A DNA stretch of 64,000 bases from contig CACXGN010000007.1 of NCBI GenBank assembly GCA_902767225.1, forward strand, positions 1 through 64,000, given 5' to 3'. Both the position numbers and the translations under genes were made by a program. The DNA is from an uncultured Eubacteriales bacterium (GTDB taxonomy: Bacteria; Bacillota; Clostridia; Christensenellales; Borkfalkiaceae). Shown here piece after piece: positions 25,694-36,544 of this stretch. The notes under the pieces were generated by a model that did not search any database, had not been told where the DNA came from, and saw nothing but the letters and a program-made list of their open reading frames with translations. Numbering within the stretch: the stretch's first letter is position 1; every line of letters begins with the position of its first letter.

Positions 25694-25948
25694 TTACTTT
25701 TCTTTCTTTGCCGCTTTTGCCACCGCAATCGCAAGCTGATCCGCACAGGAAGTAGGTCTTCTTCCGCAAGTGTTTCCGGAACAAGCGTTAACTATTTCTT
25801 CCGCAGGTTTTCCGTTCAGCAATTTAGATAACATTTTTAGGTTTCCGTTGCAACCGCCGTTAAACTTTATATCGGTAACGATCCCGTTCTCAATATTAAA
25901 CGAGATTTCGGACGGACAAACGTCTTTGGGTTTAAATTTATATTCCAT
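25694..25948 (-). CDS. TSCPD domain protein
   Basis: An 84-residue protein of the small TSCPD family, otherwise found at the C-terminus of some ribonucleotide reductases. The Cys residues in DVCPSE, NGGCNGN, ACSGNTCG and SCADQ are the conserved set and could bind metal or react with oxidants. Function of the stand-alone form is unknown. Its start overlaps the gpx stop by one base, with GGAG inside gpx, and its end abuts ohrR, so it is embedded in a peroxide-response operon. Confidence 0.85.
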   Translation of the reverse strand: MEYKFKPKDVCPSEISFNIENGIVTDIKFNGGCNGNLKMLSKLLNGKPAEEIVNACSGNTCGRRPTSCADQLAIAVAKAAKKEK

Positions 25949-26421
25949 TATAAAATCTCCTTAACTTTCGCATCAATTTTTTCGGGCGTGGTGGTAGGCG
26001 CGAAACGGTTTACTACTTCGCCGTCTCTGTTTACCAAAAATTTGGTAAAGTTCCATTTGATCTTCTTGCCGAAAACTCCACCCTTTTTGGATTTAAGGAA
26101 CTTATAAAGCGGTTCTTCGTTCTTGCCGTTTACTTCTATTTTTGCAAATTGACGGAAAGTTATACCGAATCTTCCGGTGCAGAAAGACGCTATCTCTTCC
26201 GCGCTGCCCGGCGCTTGATTCAAAAATTGATTGCACGGAAAGTCTAAAATTTCAAATCCGTCTTTATTATATTTTTCGTAAAGGTCTTGAAGCCCGTCGT
26301 ATTGTGGAGTAAAACCACAGCCGGTTGCGGTGTTTACGATAAGGAGCACTTTCCCCTTATATTCGCCAAGATCCACTTCGTTGCCCTTATTGTCTTTTAC
26401 CTTAAAATCATAAATATTCAT
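25948..26421 (-). CDS. Glutathione peroxidase family thiol peroxidase
   Basis: A 157-residue GPx-fold peroxidase with Cys, not selenocysteine, at the active site (C35 in NTATGCGFTPQY). Other landmarks are FPCNQF, the SFCTGRFG stretch that can supply a resolving Cys, and the late WNFTKFLV with catalytic Trp/Asn. Bacterial Cys-GPx enzymes usually take electrons from thioredoxin and reduce organic hydroperoxides. GGAGG precedes the ATG. It is the first gene of the operon under the OhrR-like operator. Confidence 0.94.
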   Translation of the reverse strand: MNIYDFKVKDNKGNEVDLGEYKGKVLLIVNTATGCGFTPQYDGLQDLYEKYNKDGFEILDFPCNQFLNQAPGSAEEIASFCTGRFGITFRQFAKIEVNGKNEEPLYKFLKSKKGGVFGKKIKWNFTKFLVNRDGEVVNRFAPTTTPEKIDAKVKEIL

Positions 26422-26446
26422 AAATCTACCTCCGAATTAGATTATT

Positions 26447-26461
26447 TACAATTTAATTGTA
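26447..26461 (-). promoter_or_regulatory. OhrR-type operator
   Basis: TACAATTTAATTGTA is a perfect palindrome around a central T and matches known OhrR boxes (TACAATT-AATTGTA). It includes the -10 hexamer of the gpx promoter, so bound OhrR would block RNA polymerase. Confidence 0.85.
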
Positions 26462-26484
26462 TCAAATTGAATTTTATAAGTCAA
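26456..26484 (-). promoter_or_regulatory. Promoter of gpx-TSCPD-ohrR
   Basis: Minus-strand TTGACT (26479-26484), a 17-bp spacer and TACAAT (26456-26461) inside the operator. Confidence 0.8.
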
Positions 26485-26546
26485 GAGTTTTTTGTTTTTT
26501 TGCGAATTATTTTATTCCGCCGATAAAGTCAATAATCAGGCTTTAA

Positions 26547-26578
26547 AAAAGGCTCGCCCGAATTTAGGCGAACCCTTT
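26547..26578 (-). terminator. Terminator of the dxs-dehydratase operon
   Basis: A 12-bp stem with one G-U pair (26547-26558 with 26567-26578) followed by a U run on the minus strand, just after the dehydratase stop. Confidence 0.7.
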
Positions 26579-26593
26579 TACTTTATGTTAATA

Positions 26594-28423
26594 TTAAGAT
26601 CTTTTATCTATTTTATAAGTCGGCACAAGTTCGTGCACCAACTCTTTCATTTTGTCCGTTTCGTTATATGCTTCTACGTATAGCTGCTGGATTTTTTCAA
26701 ATAGATTTTTCTCGTCAATTTGCAAGGGCTTTCCGATAGAGATCATATCGTTTGCGGTTTTAGATAGCCCTTCTTCTTCCATAAGTCTTTCTTCGTAAAG
26801 TTTTTCGCCGGGGCGAAGTCCGGTTATCTTTATATCTATATCCTTATAAGGTTCTAACCCGCTTAACTTGATTAAATTTACCGCCAAGTCATATATGCGC
26901 ACAGGTTCGCCCATATCCAAAACGAAAATTTCTCCGCCCTTTGCATATGCGCCCGCTTGCAGAACAAGACTTACCGCCTCCGGAATAGTCATAAAGTATC
27001 TAACGATATCTTTATCCGTAACGGTAACGGGGCCGCCTTCTTGAATTTGCTTTTTAAATAGCGGAATAACCGAACCGTTAGAGCCCAAAACGTTGCCAAA
27101 ACGCACGGCCACGTATTCCGTTTCATACTTTTTATCCATCGTTTGAACGATCATTTCGCAAATACGCTTGGTTGCGCCCATAATGTTCGTGGGATTGACC
27201 GCCTTATCCGTGCTGATCAAAATAAACTTTTCCGCACCGAATCTTCCAGCCGCGTCGGCAACCTTATATGTGCCGCTGACGTTGTTTTTTACCGCCTCGT
27301 TCGGGCTGGTCTCCATGAGCGGAACGTGTTTATGCGCCGCTGCGTGGAACACGATATCCGGTTTATACTCTTTAAATACGTTGTTGACTTTTTTGCTGTC
27401 TCTAACGCTGCCTATCAAAACCAAAAGGTTAAGTTCGGGATATTTTTTAATAAGTTCTTGTTGGATATCGTAAGCGTTGTTTTCGTAAATATCGAAAATT
27501 ATCAACTGTTTTGGGTTATGCGCCGCTATCTGACGGCAAAGTTCGCTGCCTATCGATCCGCCGCCGCCCGTCACTAAAACGGTTTTGTTTTCGATATACC
27601 CTATTATCTCGTCTATATTGACTTTTACCTGTTCCCTTCCCAGAAGGTCGGCGATACTTACTTCCTTTATGGAAGATACCGAAACCTTGCCTTCGGCGAT
27701 TTCGTAAAGCCCCGGAACTGTCATTATCTTGCGCCCCGATTCTTGGCAAACGGAAATTATTTTACTTCTTACCGCCTTTGAAACGGACGGCATCGCAATA
27801 ACTATTTCGTCAACGTCGTATTTATCTGCAAAAGTTTTAACGTCTTTGATTTCGCCGACTACCTTAACGCCGTTGATTATAAGCCCTAATTTTTTCTTGT
27901 CGTCGTCTAAAATACATACGGGATAAAGGTTTGTTTTATCAGAATTAATCAATTCGTTGATAAATAAAGCACCCGCAGCACCGCCGCCGACTACCAAAAC
28001 CCGCTTACCTTTTTTCTTATTAAAACTAGAACGTTTAAGACTGGAAAAATACAGGTAAAACCTATAACTGAATCTCGAACCGAAAATCAAAGCCGAGTAA
28101 ATAAAGGTTATAAGAAGCGTCCAGTTAAAGTTAAGGCTCATTGAAAATGTGACGATAATCAGGTTAAAGACCGCAAAGCAGACCATCGCGCATAAAATTT
28201 TGAACATTTCGGAAAAACCGGCATAACGCATTATGCTGGTATAAAGCCCGAACGCAAACGAAAGCCCTACCGCTATAACCACGTTTGAAACGTAAAGATA
28301 CCAGTGTTCGACAAAATATTCCGTCAGCGATTCTTGAAGAATAAATACCGATAGCACGAAAGATAGCGATACAGCCAAAACGTCAAAGCAAATAAGCGCG
28401 AACACTTTTAATTTTTTACTCAT
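26594..28423 (-). CDS. Membrane-bound nucleotide-sugar 4,6-dehydratase (PglF/CapD-like)
   Basis: A 609-residue protein with four N-terminal membrane segments, a first Rossmann domain (VVGGGAAGALF) and a second short-chain dehydrogenase domain (VTGGGGSIGSELC). The active-site region STDKAVNPTNIMGATK has Met in place of the usual Tyr, as in PglF-type UDP-GlcNAc 4,6-dehydratases. These make 4-keto-6-deoxy sugars for glycans. The start at 28423 follows AAAGGAA and overlaps the dxs stop as ATGA; the 19 codons upstream lie inside dxs. It may feed the polysaccharide cluster at the other end of the window. Confidence 0.9.
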   Translation of the reverse strand: MSKKLKVFALICFDVLAVSLSFVLSVFILQESLTEYFVEHWYLYVSNVVIAVGLSFAFGLYTSIMRYAGFSEMFKILCAMVCFAVFNLIIVTFSMSLNFNWTLLITFIYSALIFGSRFSYRFYLYFSSLKRSSFNKKKGKRVLVVGGGAAGALFINELINSDKTNLYPVCILDDDKKKLGLIINGVKVVGEIKDVKTFADKYDVDEIVIAMPSVSKAVRSKIISVCQESGRKIMTVPGLYEIAEGKVSVSSIKEVSIADLLGREQVKVNIDEIIGYIENKTVLVTGGGGSIGSELCRQIAAHNPKQLIIFDIYENNAYDIQQELIKKYPELNLLVLIGSVRDSKKVNNVFKEYKPDIVFHAAAHKHVPLMETSPNEAVKNNVSGTYKVADAAGRFGAEKFILISTDKAVNPTNIMGATKRICEMIVQTMDKKYETEYVAVRFGNVLGSNGSVIPLFKKQIQEGGPVTVTDKDIVRYFMTIPEAVSLVLQAGAYAKGGEIFVLDMGEPVRIYDLAVNLIKLSGLEPYKDIDIKITGLRPGEKLYEERLMEEEGLSKTANDMISIGKPLQIDEKNLFEKIQQLYVEAYNETDKMKELVHELVPTYKIDKRS

Positions 28424-30246
28424 AATATTTCCTTTTGCGCGCACACGGAAAGAATACCCAATATAATTTCTTCTTCGCACAATCCGTTTTTGATTAGTTG
28501 ATTTTTTATAGAGCCGTGCTTTATAAACTCGTCTTTAACGCCGTAAGATAAAACCTTCGTCCCCGTAGATTGGTCCGAATAAAAGGATTTAACGTATTCG
28601 CCGAACCCGCCTATCAAAGCGTTTTCTTCGAGCGTTATAACGACCTTATCGGATATACTATTCAAAATATCGGCGTCGAGCGGCTTAACCGTTCTTGCGT
28701 TCACCACGCCAACGCCCTTTATCTTTTCGCTGACGCCGAGCGCAATTTTAAGCATTCTGGGTCCTACGGCTAATATGACCGCCATATCGCCGGCAACGAT
28801 CTCTTGCCATTTGGTAACGTCACCCACGCTTTTAATATCCGTAACTTCTTCCGAAATATTCGGATACCTTATTGCGATCGGAGAATTTGCCGAAAGCGCG
28901 TATTCTATCATAAGTTTTAAATCGGAAGACGTGGCGGGCGCAAAGATCTTCATATTCGGCAAAGGCAGAAGATAACTAAGGTCGAAAACGCCCTGATGCG
29001 TTTTTCCGTCCGCGCCGACAAGCCCCGCCCTATCTATACAAAAGGTTACGGGCAAAGAAGAAAGACAAACGTCGTGCAATATCTGATCGAAAGAGCGCTG
29101 CAAAAAGGTGGAATATATGCACACGAAAGGCTTTAATCCGCCCGCCGCCATACCTGCCGCCTCTGTTACGGCAAATTCTTCGGCAATACCAACGTCGATA
29201 AAATTATTCGGGAACTTTTCTTCAACGGTTTTAAGCCCCGTTCCGTCTTTCATTGCGGCGGCGATCGCCACGATCTTTTTATCTTTTTCTATTTTATCCG
29301 CAAGCGTATTCCCGAGCGTTTTTCCGAAAACGCCTTCGCTCGTCTTAAAATCTTTACCTACGCCGTGATAATAGTCCGAATGCTCTTCGGCGCTTTCCAT
29401 GCCCTTACCCTTTTTTGTTTTAACGTGAAGCAGCACGGCTTTGTTCTTTGAAAAGTCTTTTATCCTTGTTAAAACTTTAACAAGTTCTTCTATATCGTTG
29501 CCGTCGATAACGCCCACGTATTTAAATCCGAATTTTTCGAATAAAAATCCGTTCTTGTTGAGCGCACGCTTTATTCCGTTTCTTATTTTTCTTAAAAATC
29601 TGGTTATAAACGATTCGCCGAAAATCTTTTTAAAAACGTCTTTTTTCTTTAAATAAGACTGCTTTGCCGTGCCTTTTGAAATGATTTTATAAAAACCGTT
29701 CACGTTTTTAGAGATAGACATCTCGTTATCGTTTAGTATCACGATAAAGTTTTTCGGTTTTTCTTCGGACGCGGTTATCGCCTCTAAATTAAGACCGTTT
29801 ACTATCGAGCCGTCCCCCACGACGTCAATAACGCAATAATCTTCGTTTTGCCTGTTCCTTGCTTCTAAAAGCCCGAGAGAAGACGAAATAGAAGCGCCTG
29901 CGTGCCCCGTGGTGAAAATATCGAATTCGCTTTCTTCTCTCGACGGGAAGCCCGAAATACCTTCGTCGGTTCTTATTTTATCGAACCCGTCTTTTCTGCC
30001 GGATAAAAGTTTATGCGCATAACATTGATGCCCCACGTCGAAAATAAGTTTATCTTTCGGAAGATCGAAAACGTAGTGAATAGCGAGCGTGGTTTCGATC
30101 ACCCCTAAATTAGAAGAAAGATGCCCGCCGTTGTTTTTCGTGGTGGCGATTATTTTCTTCCGCAGTTCTTCGGAAAGAGTTTTGAGTTCGTCTATATTTA
30201 ATTTTTTTATATCCGAAGAATTTTTAATTCCGTCTAAAATCGCCAT
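28420..30246 (-). CDS. dxs: 1-deoxy-D-xylulose-5-phosphate synthase
   Basis: A 608-residue thiamine-diphosphate enzyme that makes DXP from pyruvate and glyceraldehyde 3-phosphate, the first step of the MEP isoprenoid pathway. HQCYAHKLLSGR, the ThDP motif GDGSIVNGLNLEA and the transketolase-type DRAGLVGADGKTHQG are typical. AAAGGA precedes the ATG. It heads a two-gene operon; its stop overlaps the sugar dehydratase start. Isoprenoid supply and glycan lipid carriers are linked pathways, but the coupling itself is only an observation. Confidence 0.97.
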   Translation of the reverse strand: MAILDGIKNSSDIKKLNIDELKTLSEELRKKIIATTKNNGGHLSSNLGVIETTLAIHYVFDLPKDKLIFDVGHQCYAHKLLSGRKDGFDKIRTDEGISGFPSREESEFDIFTTGHAGASISSSLGLLEARNRQNEDYCVIDVVGDGSIVNGLNLEAITASEEKPKNFIVILNDNEMSISKNVNGFYKIISKGTAKQSYLKKKDVFKKIFGESFITRFLRKIRNGIKRALNKNGFLFEKFGFKYVGVIDGNDIEELVKVLTRIKDFSKNKAVLLHVKTKKGKGMESAEEHSDYYHGVGKDFKTSEGVFGKTLGNTLADKIEKDKKIVAIAAAMKDGTGLKTVEEKFPNNFIDVGIAEEFAVTEAAGMAAGGLKPFVCIYSTFLQRSFDQILHDVCLSSLPVTFCIDRAGLVGADGKTHQGVFDLSYLLPLPNMKIFAPATSSDLKLMIEYALSANSPIAIRYPNISEEVTDIKSVGDVTKWQEIVAGDMAVILAVGPRMLKIALGVSEKIKGVGVVNARTVKPLDADILNSISDKVVITLEENALIGGFGEYVKSFYSDQSTGTKVLSYGVKDEFIKHGSIKNQLIKNGLCEEEIILGILSVCAQKEIL

Positions 30247-30316
30247 TTAGTCCTTTTTATATAATTATCGCCAAATACGGTCAATAATTTTCTACTATAA
30301 AAATATATACTTATTC

Positions 30317-30345
30317 ATTATAGAATAATAAAAATCAAAAGTCAA
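30317..30345 (-). promoter_or_regulatory. Promoter of dxs
   Basis: Minus-strand TTGACT (30340-30345), a 17-bp spacer and TATAAT (30317-30322). Confidence 0.7.
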
Positions 30346-30409
30346 TAAAAGTTTGTATCGCAAAGTAATTTTTAAGCCGAAACAAAACGGTCATATTTTC
30401 GGTAAATCC

Positions 30410-30438
30410 TTGACGGAAAAAATAAAAAGATATAAAAT
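30410..30438 (+). promoter_or_regulatory. Promoter of the M29 aminopeptidase gene
   Basis: TTGACG (30410-30415), a 17-bp spacer and TAAAAT (30433-30438), followed by AAAGGA and the ATG at 30458. Confidence 0.65.
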
Positions 30439-30457
30439 TTATTTAAAGGAAATTTTT

Positions 30458-31684
30458 ATGCTTACAGGAAAAAAGTTGGAAAGTTATGCGGAGTTGGTGC
30501 TTAAAATAGGCGTTAACCTGCAAAAAGGTCAGGGGCTTGAAATCGCTTGCCCCGTAGAAAAAAAAGATATAGCAGAAGCGTTTGCAAAAATTGCTTACGA
30601 TCTCGGTGCGTCTATCGTAAATATCCGTTGGCAAGACGACGTTATCGACAGATTAAAGTTTGAAAATGCGGATATAGATAGACTTTTGGAAGTGCCGAAA
30701 TGGTTCGTTAAGTCCAAAAACTATTTAGTGGAAAATAATTTTTGCTACGTCGCTATCGCCGCGGAAGATCCTTCGGCATTTAAAAACGTTTCGCCCGAGC
30801 GGTTATCCAAGGCAAGTGAGGCAAGAAGCCGCGCGCTTAAAAAGTTTTCGGACGCGGTCATGTGCAACGGAATACGTTGGTGCGTGGTCAGCGTTCCCAC
30901 CAAAGAGTGGGCAAAACAAGTCTTCCCCGAATCAGATAATCCCGAAGAAGATTTATCCGTCGCCATTGAAAACACTATGCGCTTAAATTACGAAAACCCG
31001 ACGGCTTGCTGGGAGCAACATATAAAAACGCTGGATAAAAGAGCGGAATACTTGAACAGTCACGACTTTTACGCTTTGCATTTTAAAAACTCTTTGGGAA
31101 CTGATTTAACGGTAGGGCTTGCGGATAATCACGTTTGGCTGTCCGCAAAAGAATACGCGAAAGACGGCGTGCCTTTCGTGGCGAATATGCCGACGGAAGA
31201 AGTTTTCACTTCGCCACATCGCGAACGGGTTGACGGAGTGGTAAAATCTGCACTCCCGCTATCTTATAACGGAAAGATAATAGACGGCTTTACGTTGACT
31301 TTCAAAAAAGGAAAAATAGTTAAGATTAACGCAAGGGTCGGAGAAGAAACGCTTAAAAAACTTATCGAAACGGATAAAGGCACTTTTCATATCGGCGAAG
31401 TGGCGCTTATCGGCAAAAACTCGCCGATAGCGAAATCGAAAATTCTTTTTTACAACACGCTTTTCGACGAAAACGCAAGTTGCCACTTGGCAATAGGAAA
31501 GGCTTACCCTACCACGATTAAAGGCGGGAACAACTTAGATAAAGAAGAACTTAAAAAACTCGGCGCGAACGATTCCGTGGAGCACGTTGACTTTATGATA
31601 GGAACGCCCGATCTAACGGTAACGGGAATAACAAAAAAAGGTGAAAAAATCAGAATATTTGAAAACGGCGATTGGGTTATTTAA
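30458..31684 (+). CDS. M29 family aminopeptidase
   Basis: A 408-residue metallo-aminopeptidase of the PepS/AmpS type, usual length for the family. Recognisable parts are GVNLQKGQGLEI at the N-terminus, LGTDLTVGL, the FVANMPTEEVFTSPH stretch with metal-binding Glu, and SCHLAIGKAYP. These two-metal enzymes remove N-terminal residues from cytoplasmic peptides. I start at 30458, after AAAGGA; an ORF extension of 35 codons upstream runs through the promoter and is not real. Confidence 0.93.
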   Translation: MLTGKKLESYAELVLKIGVNLQKGQGLEIACPVEKKDIAEAFAKIAYDLGASIVNIRWQDDVIDRLKFENADIDRLLEVPKWFVKSKNYLVENNFCYVAIAAEDPSAFKNVSPERLSKASEARSRALKKFSDAVMCNGIRWCVVSVPTKEWAKQVFPESDNPEEDLSVAIENTMRLNYENPTACWEQHIKTLDKRAEYLNSHDFYALHFKNSLGTDLTVGLADNHVWLSAKEYAKDGVPFVANMPTEEVFTSPHRERVDGVVKSALPLSYNGKIIDGFTLTFKKGKIVKINARVGEETLKKLIETDKGTFHIGEVALIGKNSPIAKSKILFYNTLFDENASCHLAIGKAYPTTIKGGNNLDKEELKKLGANDSVEHVDFMIGTPDLTVTGITKKGEKIRIFENGDWVI

Positions 31685-31699
31685 CCCGACCGCCGTTTT
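31662..31699 (+). terminator. Terminator after the aminopeptidase gene
   Basis: An outer 9-bp stem (31662-31670 with 31691-31699) and inner GGGTTA/TAACCC hairpin, followed by T5. It overlaps the aminopeptidase stop codon. Confidence 0.7.
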
Positions 31700-31713
31700 T
31701 TTATTAAGTTTTA

Positions 31714-32097
31714 TCAGCCGTCTTTTTTTACGTTTACCGTAAAGATACCGGAAAGCGCGCCTATCGCACACCCGAAAGCAAGGTCTATAAAAATAGCATA
31801 CCCTAACTTTCCACCGAAAAACAGCGCGAAAACGAGATACGTTAACATCATGTAAACTATTCCGATTATTCCGCCCTTTAAATATCCCATTTTTCCTTTA
31901 ACGGAGAAAAAACATCCGAAGAAAAGTGATATTATCTTTATGAACTGATTAACGGGCTTAACTGTTTTTTCACTTATTCCGCAAACCTTTATTATCCCCG
32001 CAAAAATCAAAATTCCGATAAGGGTTATGATAAGTCCGAAAAACGCGCCCTTTAACGTTGCCAAAGTATTTTTTGCTAATTCGCCCTTTTCACGCAT
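31714..32097 (-). CDS. TIGR04086 family membrane protein
   Basis: A 127-residue protein with four hydrophobic segments, matching the small TIGR04086 family found in Bacillota next to yajC. The function is unknown. It lies behind yajC, separated by a hairpin whose 3' arm contains its probable Shine-Dalgarno GAGGT, so expression depends on read-through or opening of that hairpin. Confidence 0.75.
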   Translation of the reverse strand: MREKGELAKNTLATLKGAFFGLIITLIGILIFAGIIKVCGISEKTVKPVNQFIKIISLFFGCFFSVKGKMGYLKGGIIGIVYMMLTYLVFALFFGGKLGYAIFIDLAFGCAIGALSGIFTVNVKKDG

Positions 32098-32103
32098 AAA
32101 AAA

Positions 32104-32138
32104 ACCTCGCTTACTTACTGTTAATAAATATGCGAGGT
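32104..32138 (-). terminator. Hairpin between yajC and TIGR04086 that buries a ribosome site
   Basis: A 7-bp stem ACCTCGC/GCGAGGT (minus strand reading) with a 21-nt loop and a following U7 tract that runs directly into the AUG at 32097. The 3' arm contains GAGGT at ideal spacing. Confidence 0.6.
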
Positions 32139-32157
32139 ATTTTATTTTTATTCTTAA

Positions 32158-32652
32158 TTATTCCGCTTTTTCTTCAGGCTGTTTTTCAGCCTTTTTCTTG
32201 GTTTTTTTAGCGGGTTTAACTTCTTCTGCGGGTTTTTCCGCGATAACTTCTTTATTTTCGATAGCAGCGGGTTCTTCCTTTGCCGCCTCTTCTTTAACTT
32301 CCGCGGGTTTTTCTTCCTTTACGGGAGCGTTGGGATTAGCAGGGCCGGTCTGATAGATCGCACCACGGTCAAACTTAACGTAACTTTTCTTGTCTTTCGT
32401 TCCGGTTTCTAAAACAATAGTGTTTTCTTCCGGATTGATTTCAATCAAAAATCCGCAAACGCCGCCGATAGTTTTAACTCTATCGCCTATTTTAAGATTG
32501 TTGATTCTCGCTTCTTCTTCCTTTTTCTTCTTTTTGCCGCTTATCGATTGCCAAACGAAAAGCCCGATAAGTGCAACGCCTAAAACGCCGAAGATCACCC
32601 ACGTAGTCCAGGAATTTGTTTTAGCGGCTTCTCCAGCCAATAAATTAAACAT
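32158..32652 (-). CDS. yajC: Preprotein translocase subunit YajC, with long charged tail
   Basis: YajC is a small accessory of the SecYEG-DF translocon. The 164-residue product has one membrane segment (about residues 15-35), then the conserved LKIGDRVKTIGGVCGFL domain, and a Lys/Glu/Ala-rich tail of some 65 residues beyond the usual 90-110. GGAG precedes the ATG at 32652; the 20 upstream codons of the longer ORF cross the promoter. Position after tgt is the standard one. Confidence 0.93.
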   Translation of the reverse strand: MFNLLAGEAAKTNSWTTWVIFGVLGVALIGLFVWQSISGKKKKKEEEARINNLKIGDRVKTIGGVCGFLIEINPEENTIVLETGTKDKKSYVKFDRGAIYQTGPANPNAPVKEEKPAEVKEEAAKEEPAAIENKEVIAEKPAEEVKPAKKTKKKAEKQPEEKAE

Positions 32653-32683
32653 CGTTATTTTCTCCTTAATTAGCTTTTTTATT

Positions 32684-32712
32684 ATTGTAAAACATTTTAT
32701 AAAGATTTGCAA
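32684..32712 (-). promoter_or_regulatory. Promoter of yajC
   Basis: Minus-strand TTGCAA (32707-32712), a 17-bp spacer and TACAAT (32684-32689). Confidence 0.5.
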
Positions 32713-32757
32713 GTAAAATCGATATATTTTTTATTATCGACGTTTTTCGCTAAATTT

Positions 32758-34889
<2,132 letters not shown>

Positions 34890-34903
<14 letters not shown>

Positions 34904-35939
34904 TGTCAGCCCCATAGATAACGAATTTGTCCATAAGATTTTCGGGCATTTTAAGACCGATATGTTCGTATCCCTTTTTAAGCAAAACTCTGCCGCGCGG
35001 CGATCTTGCTATAAACCCGAGTTGCAGTAGATACGGCTCGTAAACGTCTTCTATCGTGTTTGCGTCTTCGTTAATGGTCGCCGCAAGAGTATCGAGCCCG
35101 ACTGGGTTTCCGCCGAACTTTTCCGCCATGGCGGTCAAAAGTTTGATATCTATTGCGTCAAGCCCTAATTCGTCGATATCGAGCATTTTAAGGGACGCTT
35201 TTGCGTCGGAAAGTTCTATGTATTCGTGATTTTTTACCGCCGCATAGTCTCTTACCCTACGCAAAAGTCTATTTGCTATTCTCGGCGTGCCGCGGCTACG
35301 CTTTGCTATCTCTTCCGCGGCGCTTTCTTCTATCGGCGCGTTAAGTTTTTCCGCAGAACGGCGGACTATCTCCGCAAGTTCTTTATCCGAATAAGTTTCA
35401 AGCCGGCAAATAACGCCGAACCTATCGCGAAGTGGTGATGAAAGCATACCCGCGCGCGTTGTCGCCCCGACCAACGTAAACTTAGGGAGCGGGAGTTGAA
35501 CGTTTTTGGCGGAAGGTCCTTTGCCGATAATAAAATCGAGCGTATAGTCTTCCATCGCGGGATATAAAATTTCTTCTACGTTATGATTTAACCTATGTAT
35601 TTCGTCTATGAATAAAACGTCGTTTTCGTTAAGGTTGGTAAGTATCGCCGCAAGATCGCCCGCCCTTTCGATAGCGGGGCCGCTGGTGATTTTTATCTGC
35701 GTGCCGAGTTCCGCCGCTATTATATGCGCAAGCGTAGTTTTTCCGAGCCCCGCAGGGCCGTATAAAAGCACGTGATCGAGCGCTTCTCCGCGTTTTTTTG
35801 CCGCGGCGATAAATACGGCAAGGTTATCTTTGACCTTGTCTTGCCCGACGTATCCTTCCATTGATTTGGGACGGAGCACGTTTTCAACGTCCGTTTCGGT
35901 ATCGTCCCTTGTGCTGGTAACCAGTCTTTCTTCTTCCAT
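34890..35939 (-). CDS. ruvB: Holliday junction helicase RuvB
   Basis: A 349-residue AAA+ motor that drives branch migration with RuvA. Walker [10 protein letters not shown], Walker [25 protein letters not shown] (sensor and arginine-finger region) and a C-terminal winged helix ([17 protein letters not shown]) are all present. It lies 7 nt after ruvA. Confidence 0.98.
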
Positions 35940-35946
35940 AAATACC

Positions 35947-36537
35947 CTATTTGATAATCTTTAGCGCGGCGGAAATTACCGACTGAACGGTCGTCGCGCC
36001 CTGCTCAATTGCCTTTTTGACCGCGTTAACGCTCTCGGTCTTACTAAACCCAAGGCTCATAAGCGCGGCGATAGCGTCTTCGTTTTCCCTTTCAAAGTCG
36101 TCTGTCGAAAGTTTGGGCTTAGCGGATGGAACACCGACTTCGCCTATCTTTTCGCGAAGCTCCACAATTATTCTTTCGGCAGTTTTCTTTCCAAGCCCTT
36201 TAACGGCGGAAAGCGCCTTAATATCAGACGTTGCTATGGCGAATTTAAGCGATTCGGTATCCGTTTGCGAAAGGATGGTAATTCCCATTTTAGGGCCGAC
36301 TCCCGAAACGGAAATAAGTTGCAAAAATATATCCTTTTCGTCTGGGCTTATAAATCCGTAAAGCGAAATAGCGTCTTCACGCACGGCGGTATAAATAAAT
36401 ACTTCGCCGCCGCCGTTTTTAATAAGAGCGTCATACACGGCGGAAGAACAGGCGACTTCAAAGCCTACCCCGCCCGTTTCTAAAATAACCGTGCCGTCTT
36501 TATAAGAAATCAATTTTCCGTTAAGATAACCTATCAT
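35947..36537 (-). CDS. ruvA: Holliday junction protein RuvA
   Basis: A 196-residue tetramer-forming DNA-binding subunit. The N-terminal OB fold (MIGYLNGKL), two helix-hairpin-helix motifs ([28 protein letters not shown]) and the flexible C-terminal RuvB-binding domain ([16 protein letters not shown]) are in order. It follows ruvC by 7 nt. Confidence 0.98.
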   Translation of the reverse strand: MIGYLNGKLISYKDGTVILETGGVGFEVACSSAVYDALIKNGGGEVFIYTAVREDAISLYGFISPDEKDIFLQLISVSGVGPKMGITILSQTDTESLKFAIATSDIKALSAVKGLGKKTAERIIVELREKIGEVGVPSAKPKLSTDDFERENEDAIAALMSLGFSKTESVNAVKKAIEQGATTVQSVISAALKIIK

Positions 36538-36544
36538 AAATCAC

